From: Ruminococcus sp. | GTDB lineage: Bacteria > Bacillota > Clostridia > Oscillospirales > Ruminococcaceae | Direction of reading: 5' to 3' | Length of the DNA: 64,000 bases | Assembly: GCA_015066805.1 (NCBI GenBank) | Contig: SVNP01000007.1 | Coordinates: forward strand, 22,648-86,647 | Shown: positions 8,621 to 16,807 of the stretch, piece after piece | Position numbering within the stretch: position 1 is the first letter of the stretch | How the letters are laid out: every line of letters starts with the position of its first letter | Notes under the pieces: model-generated | The model's input: only the letters and a program-made list of their open reading frames with translations | What the model was told of the DNA's origin: nothing | The model's database searches: none | Program-made: the position numbers and the translations under genes

Positions 8621-9391
8621 TCAGATCGCAGGCATAACACGCCCGCCGGAAACGGGAATATAGGCACCTGTGGTAAAGCTTGCCAGATCAGATGCCAGAA
8701 ACGCACACATCTGGGCAATTTCCTGATCGGTACCCCGCCGCCCCAGGGGAACGGTACGGTCATAATCGGGCTGCACCTCTGTGTGATGATCACGGTCATT
8801 TTCGGTAATGGTCCAGCCGGGTGCCACCTGATTCACGGTAATGGCATGGGGACCAAGCTCCTTGGCAAGGCAGCGCACCAGACCATCCAAGCCACGCTTG
8901 GCGGCGGTATAGGCACCGCAGTTTGCCTCTGCCATGGCGGCGCATTCCGTGTTGATGACCACAATGCGTCCACCCTTGCCGGCCGCAATGATATCGGGAA
9001 CAAAGGCCTGTGTCATATGCACCGTCTGCATCACACAGGATTGATATTGGCTGTCAAAATCCCCCAGCGGCTGCTCCACCACAGGCTTCCATGCATACTG
9101 GATCACCGCATTATGCACCAGAATATCCGCAACGCCAAGCTGTGCCTTTACCTGTTCGTGCATCCTGCGGACATCTTCGGATTTGGTGATATCCGCACCC
9201 ACGGTAATGATACGGCGGCCTGTTTCGGCACGCAGCTCCTCCGCCAGACGATTTGCCTGTTCCTCACCGTGAAAATAATGCAGAGCCAGATCCGCACCGC
9301 AGTGTGCGAAGTTGCGGGCCATGACTCTGCCCAGCATACCGGAAGCACCGGTGATCACAGCAATATGTCCATGCAGATCAATCTGCAGCAT
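8621..9391 (-). CDS. Short-chain dehydrogenase/reductase, 3-oxoacyl-ACP reductase (FabG-like)
   Basis: A 256-residue classical SDR, probably an NAD(P)H-dependent ketoreductase. Visible are the Rossmann glycine motif 'TGASGMLG' (near residue 14), the 'HNAVIQYA' segment in the NNAG position, the catalytic Tyr-x-x-x-Lys as 'YTAAK', and 'VAPGW' after it. The C terminus has 'SDLASFTTGAYIPVSGG', the typical FabG ending. The start at 9389-9391 is set by GAGAGGAG nine bases upstream; the longer frame starting at 9445 lies inside the upstream gene. Its first 14 bp overlap the phosphopantetheinyl transferase gene, implying coupled translation and possibly a shared acyl-carrier pathway. Confidence 0.88.
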   Translation of the reverse strand: MLQIDLHGHIAVITGASGMLGRVMARNFAHCGADLALHYFHGEEQANRLAEELRAETGRRIITVGADITKSEDVRRMHEQVKAQLGVADILVHNAVIQYAWKPVVEQPLGDFDSQYQSCVMQTVHMTQAFVPDIIAAGKGGRIVVINTECAAMAEANCGAYTAAKRGLDGLVRCLAKELGPHAITVNQVAPGWTITENDRDHHTEVQPDYDRTVPLGRRGTDQEIAQMCAFLASDLASFTTGAYIPVSGGRVMPAI

Positions 9392-10061
9392 AACAAAACA
9401 CTCCTCTCGGAAAGCTTTCGCTGCCCATGACGGAAATACCCTCACGGCAGTGTATTTTCATAGGGGAAAAGGGCTGCTGCATACAAACGGAAACCACGGT
9501 TTTCTCCGGCAGCAACAACTGCAGGAAACCGTATGCTTCTTTTTGTGTATGCAGAAACCGCAGCGTTTCATGGGAAAAATCAAATTCGGCATGGGCAAGG
9601 GGCATACGGATCCCTTCGCCGGTGCATTTGCCGTAGGCTTCCTTCAGTGTCCATAAACGGGCAAAATCGTAGGCGGGCTCTCCGCTTTGCAGCAGAAGCT
9701 GCTGTTCACTTTCGGCGCAGACCCGCTGCACCGTGGCAGATTTTACCTGCCTTGGGCCTTCGCAATCCACCCCCAAAGGAGTGAGCGCAATGCCGCACAC
9801 CGCCATATTGCGGCTGTGGGAAAGATTCACATACACGCCGCTGCACACAAGCATGGGCTTGCCTTTTGCATCCCGCACCATACGGCAATGGTGCAGACCC
9901 CAATCCTCCGCCAGCGCAGCGGAAAGCAGCTCCAATGCGGCAAAATGTGCATGAGTATGCCGCTTTTCCCTTGGCAGCTCCTCGGAAAGGGGGCAGGCAT
10001 ACAGCCCCAGCGCAAGCCTGCCGTGGTGATCATGGGCAGTACAAAGACGTTGTATCCGCAT
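9378..10061 (-). CDS. 4'-phosphopantetheinyl transferase, Sfp/AcpT type
   Basis: The enzyme attaches the phosphopantetheine arm of CoA to carrier proteins. The 227-residue length and motifs fit Sfp-type enzymes: 'VNLSHSRNMAVCGIA' (CoA-binding), 'GVDCEGPR' with the Mg-binding Asp/Glu near residue 117, and 'WTLKEAYGKCTGEG' with the second catalytic Glu and Lys. It sits directly upstream of, and overlaps, the SDR reductase. No polyketide or peptide synthetase is in the window, so it may serve the housekeeping acyl carrier protein or a distant pathway. Confidence 0.88.
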   Translation of the reverse strand: MRIQRLCTAHDHHGRLALGLYACPLSEELPREKRHTHAHFAALELLSAALAEDWGLHHCRMVRDAKGKPMLVCSGVYVNLSHSRNMAVCGIALTPLGVDCEGPRQVKSATVQRVCAESEQQLLLQSGEPAYDFARLWTLKEAYGKCTGEGIRMPLAHAEFDFSHETLRFLHTQKEAYGFLQLLLPEKTVVSVCMQQPFSPMKIHCREGISVMGSESFPRGVFCYAAD

Positions 10062-10077
10062 GGTTTTCGGCAGCCGA

Positions 10078-10737
10078 TCAGAAGCCCAGATCTTCCGCTA
10101 CCAGAATCACCTTGATGCGGTTGGGCACCCGCTGCCATGCATTGACCACATAGGTGCAGCAGATGCGCTGCTCACTGCGGCAGCCTGCTGCCATTTCTCC
10201 GTTGATTCCTGCACAGACACCGCAGCGGGAGCAGGGGGTTTCCTGGGCAAGGCGTGCCGCATTCACGGGTGCGGCAATCCGCTTGACTCTGGCAATGGCG
10301 TCCTCCAGCGTAGGCACGATCTTATTGGCACCTGCCACCACGATCACCGACTTGGGGCCGAAGGTCATGGCTGCCACACGGTTGGAATTGCCATCCACAT
10401 TGTACAATGCGCCGCTTTCCAGCACAGCATTGCTGCTGCACAGGTAAACATCCGCAGAAAAAGCCTTGCGGTAGATCTCGCCGATCTCCTCGGGGGCACA
10501 GGTCTCACGGTCCAGATATTGGTAGTCCCCGCAGCGCAGCAGCTCCATAATGCCGCATTCCTTCAGGGTAGCGGAACCGCCGCTGGTGATCACGCTGCCC
10601 TTGGGCAGCATGGATTTTACCAGCTCCAGTGCTTCCTCCTTGGTCTTGACCCAGTGTGCATCCATGCGATTGACACAAAGGGCATCCGCCGTGCGCTCCA
10701 GCTTCTGATACAAGTGCTTCTGTACATTTTCGTTCAT
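10078..10737 (-). CDS. LUD-domain protein (LutC/YkgG-like)
   Basis: The 219-residue protein matches the lactate-utilisation (LUD) domain: N-terminal helix with 'NRMDAHWVKTKEEAL', then 'GSVITSGGSATLKECG', 'VYLCSSNAVLESGALYNVDG' and 'VIVVAGANKIVPTLEDAI'. A Cys cluster (CSRCGVC near residues 185-192) lies near the C terminus and might hold an Fe-S cluster or zinc. The usual LutA/LutB partners are not adjacent, so a role in lactate oxidation is not supported by context; solitary LUD genes are common in Clostridia. Confidence 0.8.
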   Translation of the reverse strand: MNENVQKHLYQKLERTADALCVNRMDAHWVKTKEEALELVKSMLPKGSVITSGGSATLKECGIMELLRCGDYQYLDRETCAPEEIGEIYRKAFSADVYLCSSNAVLESGALYNVDGNSNRVAAMTFGPKSVIVVAGANKIVPTLEDAIARVKRIAAPVNAARLAQETPCSRCGVCAGINGEMAAGCRSEQRICCTYVVNAWQRVPNRIKVILVAEDLGF

Positions 10738-10763
10738 GAATCATCCCAGCCTTTCCGTTCAAA

Positions 10764-10808
10764 TGCAAAAAGGAGACAATGAAAACGCATTCTCACTGTC
10801 TCCTTTCC
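10764..10808 (-). terminator. Intrinsic terminator between the PrsA-like gene and the LUD gene
   Basis: A 10-bp stem (AAAGGAGACA with TGTCTCCTTT, 10770-10779 and 10799-10808), extended by 3 bp after one mismatch, lies 13 bases after the lipoprotein stop. On the minus strand it ends in TTTTT. The LUD series has no clear promoter of its own here, so some readthrough is likely. Confidence 0.8.
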
Positions 10809-10821
10809 CGTTTCTAAAAGA

Positions 10822-12306
10822 TCAATAGCCGTAATAGTAGCCGTAGTAGCTCTGCATCAATGCCGCCTGATATTCCACGACATCCACATCCAGCACCTTA
10901 TAGCGTTTATAGGCCTTCTCGTTACGCTCCTCGGTGTAGCCCACATAGACCTTCTCGTCCATCATGGTCTCGAACTCCTCGTAATACAGGGTAGAGCGAA
11001 CGGATTCCTTGGCATTGTCATTCCACAGGTCGTCCTCGGTCATACGATCCTCAATATCCATCTTCATGACGATATAGTAGCACTCGTCATCCTTGATGAG
11101 CGTAGGCTCGTTGTACTCGGTGTCCTCATCTGCAACCCAGTTGTAGACCTTCTCACAGGGGGTGTACTTGGGGGCGGTAGTTGTGGTGGTTTCATCATCC
11201 TCTGCCTTTTCGTCCTCCTCAGCGGTGGTGCTGACAGCAACGATGATCTCCTCATCCACCGCATAGCCCAGGGCATTGGTGGTGGTAGTAGTGGTAGTTG
11301 CGGAAGTACCGGTACCGGTGGTGTCGGTGGTCTCGGCAGTGGTAGTAGTGGTAGTGGTGGTAGTCGTGGTTTCTGCGAAGGTAGTGGTATCGCCGGCTAC
11401 AGTGGTCTCGGTGGTATCGGTGGTCGTTTCCTCCGGAGTGGTGGTGGTCGCCTTCTCAGTGGTAGTGAGCTTTGCGGTAGTGGCGGTGGTCACGGTAGAG
11501 CCGTTTGCGTCGGTGGTGGTAACGGCTGCCTTGGAAAGAGAAGTCACATAAGCCTCATGCTCGTCGATGAGGTAGTCAAACTCCTTCATCAGATCGGCTT
11601 CATTATCGGATTTCTTCTCCAGACGTGCCAGATAATCCTTTGCCATCTTCTCGATCTCTGCCTTACCGTCAGCCTTCAGCAGATTGCCCTTGCCGTCCTT
11701 CAGAGGCATTTCAATATACTTAAAGCGCAGGTAGTTGTCCTTGTAGTGATCGTAAAGGGTATCGTCCTTCACGCCCACGGAGCCATCCTCGCCGTAGTAT
11801 GCCTGCCAGATGAGATCCAGCTTCTTGGTGGAGGTCAGCACGTCCTTTGCGGACTGCTCGCTGATGCCGGTATCCTCAAAGAATGCGGCAAAATACTGCA
11901 TGGTGCCTGCCAGGCTGGAGTCGATCTCTGCCAGATCCTCACCGGAAAGGGTCAGCTCCAGACGCTCGAACTCACGCTGAATGGCCACATACTCGATGCA
12001 GTATTCGGTTGCCTTGTTCTGGATCCATTCCTCGGCGGAGACACCGTCGATATCGGTCTTCTTCAGGATCTTCTTGACATCCTTGGTGGTTTCGCAGTCG
12101 GCGAAGGTCTCACCGTTCTCCTGTGCCACGGAAATGGCATCATTGTAGGCATTGACTACATAGTAAAGATAAATGCCGGCACGGACATCCACACCATCAA
12201 TGGTCATGGCGATGCCGGTATCCTCACCGCAGGCAAAGCAGGTCAGCATCATGCAGAGAGTGGTGACCGCAGCGGTAATACGCTTCCAAAGTTTCATGGG
12301 AATCAT
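10822..12306 (-). CDS. PrsA/SurA-like lipoprotein foldase with a Thr-rich insert
   Basis: A 494-residue lipoprotein. The N terminus has a basic start, a hydrophobic core and a lipobox ending 'LTCFACG'. Residues 35-255 are helix-rich with 'DVRAGIYLYYVVNAYNDA', like the N-terminal chaperone region of SurA/PrsA proteins. Residues 258-370 are a Thr/Ser/Ala-rich low-complexity insert. Residues 375-494 ('DDECYYIVMKMDIED', then helices) look like the closing part of the split chaperone fold. No parvulin active site is recognisable where it would be expected, so catalysis is doubtful. The tail is Tyr/Gly-rich. The ATG at 12297 is an alternative start: AGGAGG is only 3 bases from the first ATG but 12 from the second. 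Confidence 0.7.
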   Translation of the reverse strand: MIPMKLWKRITAAVTTLCMMLTCFACGEDTGIAMTIDGVDVRAGIYLYYVVNAYNDAISVAQENGETFADCETTKDVKKILKKTDIDGVSAEEWIQNKATEYCIEYVAIQREFERLELTLSGEDLAEIDSSLAGTMQYFAAFFEDTGISEQSAKDVLTSTKKLDLIWQAYYGEDGSVGVKDDTLYDHYKDNYLRFKYIEMPLKDGKGNLLKADGKAEIEKMAKDYLARLEKKSDNEADLMKEFDYLIDEHEAYVTSLSKAAVTTTDANGSTVTTATTAKLTTTEKATTTTPEETTTDTTETTVAGDTTTFAETTTTTTTTTTTAETTDTTGTGTSATTTTTTTNALGYAVDEEIIVAVSTTAEEDEKAEDDETTTTTAPKYTPCEKVYNWVADEDTEYNEPTLIKDDECYYIVMKMDIEDRMTEDDLWNDNAKESVRSTLYYEEFETMMDEKVYVGYTEERNEKAYKRYKVLDVDVVEYQAALMQSYYGYYYGY

Positions 12307-12341
12307 TTGCCTCCTTGTGCAAAAATAATCATATACAATCC

Positions 12342-12370
12342 ATTATACATGATAATTCTGAAAATGTCCA
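12342..12370 (-). promoter_or_regulatory. Promoter of the PrsA-like lipoprotein gene
   Basis: Minus strand TGGACA, 17-bp spacer, TATAAT, about 36 bases before the start codon. Confidence 0.8.
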
Positions 12371-12433
12371 GTCTTTTTTTGCATTTTCACCGTTTTTTCA
12401 AAGAAAATCTCTCGCGGCAGTCTTCCGCAGCCC

Positions 12434-12462
12434 TTGTCAAGGGGGAGAAAATATGCTATACT
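12434..12462 (+). promoter_or_regulatory. Promoter of miaB
   Basis: TTGTCA, 17-bp spacer, TATACT, about 33 bases before the ATG at 12495. It faces away from the lipoprotein promoter at 12342-12370. Confidence 0.75.
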
Positions 12463-12494
12463 GTAAAAAACAACGGTTGAAAGGACGTGCCGCC

Positions 12495-13877
12495 ATGATG
12501 GCATCCAACACAGAAAACCTTGCGGTATGGCAGAAAATGCACGCTGTACTCCAAGGATTTTCCCATACACCCAAGGCCTTTGTGCAGAGCTTCGGCTGTC
12601 AGCTGAATTTCTGCGACGGCGAAAAATATAAGGGCATTCTTGCCGATCTGGGCTATACCCTGATGGATTCCCCCGAGGAAGCCGATGTGATCCTGTTCAA
12701 CACCTGTGCCGTGCGTGCCCATGCGGAATCCCGGGTGCTGGGACGGCTGGGGACTCTGAAGCCTCTGTACGAGCGCAACCCCAAGCTGATCATCGGCTTG
12801 TGCGGCTGCATGGCAGAGGAACAAGAGGTACAGGAACAGCTCCGGAGATCCTACCCCTTTGTACGCCTGATCTTAGGTGCGGGAGCCATGGAGCATCTGC
12901 CGACAGCACTGCTGCGGATCTACGAGGGCGAAAAACGGCTGACTGTCACCGAGGTAACGGGGATCCCCGATGAAGCCCTGCCTACGGTCAGGGAAAGCGG
13001 CTTTATGGCAAGTGTTCCCGTGATGTACGGCTGCAACAACTTCTGCACCTATTGTATTGTACCCTATGTGCGGGGCAGAGAGCGCAGCCGACAGCCCGAA
13101 GCCATTGAACAGGAGGTACGGAAGCTGGTGGAAGCCGGCTACAAGGAGATCCTGCTGCTGGGACAGAATGTCAACTCCTACGGCAAGGATCTGGATGAGC
13201 CTGTGAGCTTTCCTGCCCTGCTGCGGCGGCTGGATGCCATTGAGGGCGAGTATTTCATCCGCTTTATGAGCTCGCACCCCAAGGATGCTACGCCGGAGCT
13301 GATCGACACCATGCTGGGCTCCAAGCACATTGAACACCACCTGCATCTGCCTGTGCAAAGCGGCAGTGACCGTGTTCTGCAGGAGATGAACCGTCACTAC
13401 ACCACGGAGCAATATCTGCGGCTCATCGACGATACCCGCAAGAAAGACCCCGATTTCTCCTTCTCCAGCGATTGTATTGTGGGTTTCCCCACCGAAACCG
13501 CCGAGGATTTTGAACAGACCCTCAGCCTCATCCGCCATGTGAAATACGATAATCTGTATACATTTATTTACAGTCCCCGTCCCGGCACAAAGGCGGCAGC
13601 CTATCCGCAGTGCTCCACACAAACGGAGATCGCTGACCGTATGCAGCGGATGCTGCAGGCACAGCGGGAGATCACCGAAGGCTTCAACAAGCGGTTTCTG
13701 GGGCGTGTCTGCACAGTGCTTGCCGAAAAATTCAACGAAGAAACCGGTATGCTGGTGGGCAAAAACCGTCACGCCATGAACGTGGAATGGAAGGGCGACC
13801 CCGCTTTGGTGGGAAAAATGCTGCCTGTCCGCATCATTGCCGTGAAAAACTGGGCACTGACCGGTGAAATGCTCTGA
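12495..13877 (+). CDS. miaB: tRNA-2-methylthio-N6-dimethylallyladenosine-37 synthase
   Basis: MiaB is a radical-SAM methylthiotransferase that converts i6A37 to ms2i6A37 in tRNAs reading UNN codons. The 460-residue protein has the N-terminal UPF0004 domain with its three cluster cysteines ('SFGCQLNFCD', 'NTCAVRAHAE', 'GLCGCMAEE'), the radical-SAM motif C-x3-C-x2-C at Cys180, Cys184 and Cys187 (CNNFCTYC), 'LLGQNVNSYG', and a C-terminal TRAM-like region. The start at 12495 is chosen because AAAGGA lies 9 bases upstream and the frame further upstream overlaps the promoter. MiaB and the related RimO (33905-35248) are both in this window and are told apart by their N-terminal motifs. Confidence 0.93.
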   Translation: MMASNTENLAVWQKMHAVLQGFSHTPKAFVQSFGCQLNFCDGEKYKGILADLGYTLMDSPEEADVILFNTCAVRAHAESRVLGRLGTLKPLYERNPKLIIGLCGCMAEEQEVQEQLRRSYPFVRLILGAGAMEHLPTALLRIYEGEKRLTVTEVTGIPDEALPTVRESGFMASVPVMYGCNNFCTYCIVPYVRGRERSRQPEAIEQEVRKLVEAGYKEILLLGQNVNSYGKDLDEPVSFPALLRRLDAIEGEYFIRFMSSHPKDATPELIDTMLGSKHIEHHLHLPVQSGSDRVLQEMNRHYTTEQYLRLIDDTRKKDPDFSFSSDCIVGFPTETAEDFEQTLSLIRHVKYDNLYTFIYSPRPGTKAAAYPQCSTQTEIADRMQRMLQAQREITEGFNKRFLGRVCTVLAEKFNEETGMLVGKNRHAMNVEWKGDPALVGKMLPVRIIAVKNWALTGEML

Positions 13878-13972
13878 GCCGTAAAACTTCAGATGCTGTT
13901 CACCTTGCTTTCCATGGATTTTCAGCGGGATTTCACGTTTCACTCACATTGGCGTAGTAAGATATACTTGTA

Positions 13973-14178
13973 CGCAAGAGGGGGTGCGGTCGAAAGCACA
14001 CCGGGCGCAAAAAAGCCCGCTCTTGCGATACAGCCAAAATTAACAAGCGCAAACTTCTTTTTTCCTTTCTGTTTTCCCTCGCTGAACCGAAGGCGTTCCC
14101 CAACGTCTTCACCATCAAACATCCTTTATGTGCAAGGCGGCGCACCGTTCCACTCCACCCGGAACGATGCGCCGTTTT
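13973..14178 (+). ncRNA. Candidate structured small RNA (or repeat element) downstream of miaB
   Basis: No gene fits this 334-bp gap (13878-14211), but structure is dense. An 8-bp closing stem (CGCAAGAG with CTCTTGCG, 13973-13980 and 14020-14027) encloses two hairpins, GTGC/GCAC with a GGUCGAAA loop and CGGGC/GCCCG, forming a three-way junction. A pyrimidine-rich linker follows, then a hairpin at about 14089-14110 (GAAG-CGTT / AACG-CTTC) and a strong terminator hairpin at 14139-14173. A possible promoter (TTCACT, 18 bp, TATACT at 13963-13968) would start transcription within a few bases of the closing stem. I do not recognise the family. A dispersed intergenic repeat is the main alternative. 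Confidence 0.45.
14139..14178 (+). terminator. Terminator-like hairpin closing the 13973-14178 element
   Basis: Arms GGCGCACCGTTCC and GGAACGATGCGCC (13 positions, one mismatch) are followed on the plus strand by GTTTTGCTG. The T-run is short. On the minus strand no T-run follows, which supports plus-strand transcription. Confidence 0.6.
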
Positions 14179-14211
14179 GCTGTATATCCATAATCTATGG
14201 CAAGGGATCTC

Positions 14212-14493
14212 TTACAAAATCACAAACCGAAAGACCACAATACCGGCAATAAAAAGGGCAACTATCAGTGAAAACACTGCCACCGCCCGCTGACTCCGCC
14301 AGTCACGCACACATTGCGCCAGCATCAGCAGGCTGAGCAGCGGAATGTAAATGTCGCCGCCGCGGGGCAGGATACCCAAAAGAGTAAGCACGGCCAGCAC
14401 CAATACCGCCGCCGATATCAGCAGCCCGACCACAGTTGCGATCTTTTCCACAAGATTGCGGCTGCTCCAAGGCAAACCGTTTGCGTTGTTCAT
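14212..14493 (-). CDS. Small membrane protein of unknown function
   Basis: 93 residues with three predicted membrane helices: about 17-37 ('VVGLLISAAVLVLAVLTLLG'), 45-60 ('IYIPLLSLLMLAQCV') and 70-92 ('AVAVFSLIVALFIAGIVVFR'). The start at 14491-14493 follows GAAGGAG by 8 bases. The stop is followed by the 13878-14211 gap. Fourth and last gene of the 16705-14212 minus-strand series; no recognised family. Confidence 0.65.
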   Translation of the reverse strand: MNNANGLPWSSRNLVEKIATVVGLLISAAVLVLAVLTLLGILPRGGDIYIPLLSLLMLAQCVRDWRSQRAVAVFSLIVALFIAGIVVFRFVIL

Positions 14494-14506
14494 GTCATAC
14501 ACTCCT

Positions 14507-15340
14507 TCAGCGGTAGGAAGCCAGAATCTCCTCGGTTTGCAGACCGGCACCGCCGTTGCAGTCGTATTCCTCATAGAACAGGCGGGTAGGCTCATTCTTG
14601 GGGATGGTATGGCTGCCGCCTGCATGGGTATAACGGGTAATGCGGAAGCTGATGCGCTCTTCATCGCAGGCATCCAGCACCACAGACATCTCACGCTCGT
14701 TCTGCTCCACACCAATGAGACGGGGCACAGCGGCAAACTGGTAGATCTCGGGCAGACCGAAGGAGGAGGTGTGCATTACGGTGAGCACGGGCTTACGCAG
14801 GTCGGTAATGTACTCATGCTGGGGGGTCTCCACAAAGGCATCTGCGGCAATCAGCTCGGGAATGGCAGGCATATCCAGTGTTTCCAGTCTGGCACAGCCG
14901 GAAAACGCACCGCTGCGGATGGCACGCAGGGTACGGGGCAGCTTGACATACTCCAGAGCGGCACAGTTATGGAAGGCATTGGCGTGGATCACCGCAACAC
15001 CCTCCGGAATGATCAGACGGCGCAGCAGACCGCAGCCATCGAAGCAGCCGATACCGATCTCACCGTTGGAACCGTCGGGATAACGCATTTCCTCGGGGAA
15101 CACAATGGATTCCATGGCATCACAGTCACGGAAGGCATAGGCACCCAGCTCACATACATTCTGCGAAAGTGTCACGGTCTTCAGGTTGCGGCACTCACGG
15201 AAGGCATCCTCTGCTACAATACGGATGGTATCCGGCAGCACCAGATTGGCAATGGGGTTGCCGCGGAATTCACTGCGCTCCACCATCTCCTTGCTGCGGA
15301 ATTTCAAAGTGTCATTGTTCTTCTTGGAAAACAGTCCCAT
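14507..15340 (-). CDS. Leucine-rich repeat protein (LRR_5/BspA type), apparently cytoplasmic
   Basis: 277 residues with no signal peptide or membrane helix. Residues 25-180 form about six BspA-type repeats with the pattern I-x-x-x-A-F-x-x-C-x-x-L-x-x-V-x-L ('IVAEDAFRECRNLKTVTL', 'VIHANAFHNCAALEYVKL', 'AIRSGAFSGCARLETLDM'). Residues 185-277 are a non-repetitive domain that I do not recognise. BspA repeats are usually on secreted proteins, so a cytoplasmic one suggests an internal scaffolding or binding role (inference). It is 13 bp upstream of the small membrane protein gene. Confidence 0.8.
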   Translation of the reverse strand: MGLFSKKNNDTLKFRSKEMVERSEFRGNPIANLVLPDTIRIVAEDAFRECRNLKTVTLSQNVCELGAYAFRDCDAMESIVFPEEMRYPDGSNGEIGIGCFDGCGLLRRLIIPEGVAVIHANAFHNCAALEYVKLPRTLRAIRSGAFSGCARLETLDMPAIPELIAADAFVETPQHEYITDLRKPVLTVMHTSSFGLPEIYQFAAVPRLIGVEQNEREMSVVLDACDEERISFRITRYTHAGGSHTIPKNEPTRLFYEEYDCNGGAGLQTEEILASYR

Positions 15341-15359
15341 AACGATCGTTCCTTTCTGC

Positions 15360-16292
15360 TTAAAAATACTTGTATTTACGGGTCAGCCGCAGCAGCAGCT
15401 CCAACCGGATGCGGTCTTGCCACTGAGGCTTTACCATATAGTAGACGTAGCTTTCCAGCACGTTTACATCGGGCAGGGAGCGTCCCTCCAGCTTAAAGTT
15501 CACAAAGCCTGCGGGGACGTATTTCTCATACAGTGCTTCAGGCGTTACATGGGTGGAAAATCCCACCGTATCATACAAAGAGAGCGTCATATAGGGGCAG
15601 GTGAATTTCTGCACCTCCAGCGGCGGCACAGGTGCGCCGGGCTTGGCGGTTTTTGCCCACTTTGCATATTGAAGCTGAGATTTTCCGATGCAGCGGTAGT
15701 GGGCAGTGCGGCGGGTACAGGCAGGGTCGCAGCAGGCATTGACAAGGATCTCGCATTTTTCGGGGCGGGTGATCCGGGAAAGCACCTCCCAATGATTATT
15801 ATGGCGATAATCCAGCACCACCAGCTTGTAATCCTTTTCCAGCTCCTCCGCCAGCGCAGCGGGATCGGTCAGCTCCTTGCAGGTAGAGGAGATAATGGGG
15901 TAGGCGGGATAGTTTTCCCGTATGTACTGCTCCAGCACAGGGGAAGTAACGATCACCTCGTTGAGGCCGTTTTCCGCCATACGCAGCAGGCTGTTGCAAA
16001 AGCTGTCCTGCAGATGCCGTTCGTCGATCAGGGGATTGGTAAAGGTAAAGCGGCAGGGCACCCCCTGCTGATTAAAGGCCTTCAGGATCTCCTGCATCAC
16101 ACGGGTATCACAGTTACCCTGCAAAAAGCGGCCGCCGTTCCAGAGGGCGGTAGGGAACACACCGAACACCGAACCGATGGTGATGTTTTCACGGAAGGCC
16201 TCGGGCTTCTGCTGCATCATCTGCAAAAGATGCATATTCAGGGAAAAATGCTTGAGAAAATCGGGGATATGAAAACGGATCTGTTGGCTCAT
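15360..16292 (-). CDS. Conserved protein of unknown function, distantly U32-peptidase-like
   Basis: 310 residues, soluble, alternating alpha/beta character consistent with a TIM barrel. The segments 'FTFTNPLIDERHLQD', 'EVIVTSPVLEQYIRENYPAYPIISSTC', 'ILVNACCDPACTRRTAHY' and, near the C terminus, 'FVNFKLEGRSL' recall the layout of U32 (YegQ/RlhA) proteins, where a Cys cluster and a C-terminal F-K-x-E-G-R occur. The exact U32 PROSITE pattern is absent. The Cys-Cys-x3-Cys group could bind metal or an Fe-S cluster. It lies between the 125-residue membrane protein gene and the LRR gene in one series. Confidence 0.55.
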   Translation of the reverse strand: MSQQIRFHIPDFLKHFSLNMHLLQMMQQKPEAFRENITIGSVFGVFPTALWNGGRFLQGNCDTRVMQEILKAFNQQGVPCRFTFTNPLIDERHLQDSFCNSLLRMAENGLNEVIVTSPVLEQYIRENYPAYPIISSTCKELTDPAALAEELEKDYKLVVLDYRHNNHWEVLSRITRPEKCEILVNACCDPACTRRTAHYRCIGKSQLQYAKWAKTAKPGAPVPPLEVQKFTCPYMTLSLYDTVGFSTHVTPEALYEKYVPAGFVNFKLEGRSLPDVNVLESYVYYMVKPQWQDRIRLELLLRLTRKYKYF

Positions 16293-16327
16293 GGCTTCCT
16301 CCGCAGATATCAGAATTGGGGCTGCTG

Positions 16328-16705
16328 TTACCCGACAGTGCTGCCGCCTGGGATCAGGGTGATGTTTTCCACACGGGTGGTGCCGTCATGGAAGGTCAGC
16401 ACCATGCCCACGGTCACGGGCTTGTCGGAAACGGTCACAGAATGCTCATAGCCCACGGAAAACAGATTTTCGGGGTAATCCTTTGCATTCAGGGTCAGAA
16501 CAGGGTCGGGCAGGTCGCAGTAGGCATCCACGATCAGCTCGTTGTAAACATAATCCGGCGCAAAGGGGGAGGTCTCCTTGCTGCGGCCGCCCAGAAGCAC
16601 CGCACCGCCCATGCAGACGATCAGGAGAAAAACAGTCAGTATGCTGACCGCTGTGGCAGCTAAGATCAGCTTGCGGCTCAGCGGCAGGGAATCGGTACGC
16701 TTCAT
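16328..16705 (-). CDS. Membrane-anchored hypothetical protein
   Basis: 125 residues: a basic N terminus, one membrane helix (about 13-38), and an extracytoplasmic beta-rich domain of about 80 residues ending in 'TTRVENITLIPGGSTVG'. No recognised family. The first gene of a four-gene minus-strand series with a good promoter at 16779-16807. Confidence 0.65.
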   Translation of the reverse strand: MKRTDSLPLSRKLILAATAVSILTVFLLIVCMGGAVLLGGRSKETSPFAPDYVYNELIVDAYCDLPDPVLTLNAKDYPENLFSVGYEHSVTVSDKPVTVGMVLTFHDGTTRVENITLIPGGSTVG

Positions 16706-16778
16706 AGCGGTTGTACCCTTCTTTCCATCAATTATGAAGCAGCGGTCAATTGGTCAAAAGACATACCACTACATATAT

Positions 16779-16807
16779 ATTGTAGCATGAAGCAGCCTGA
16801 CTGTCAA
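16779..16807 (-). promoter_or_regulatory. Promoter of the 16705-14212 series
   Basis: Minus strand TTGACA, 17-bp spacer, TACAAT, about 74 bases before the start at 16705. Confidence 0.75.

Noticed and set aside
13933..14145. Minus-strand open frames of 60-70 codons in the gap after miaB
   Set aside because: They run through the stable stem-loops, lack convincing ribosome sites and resemble no protein.
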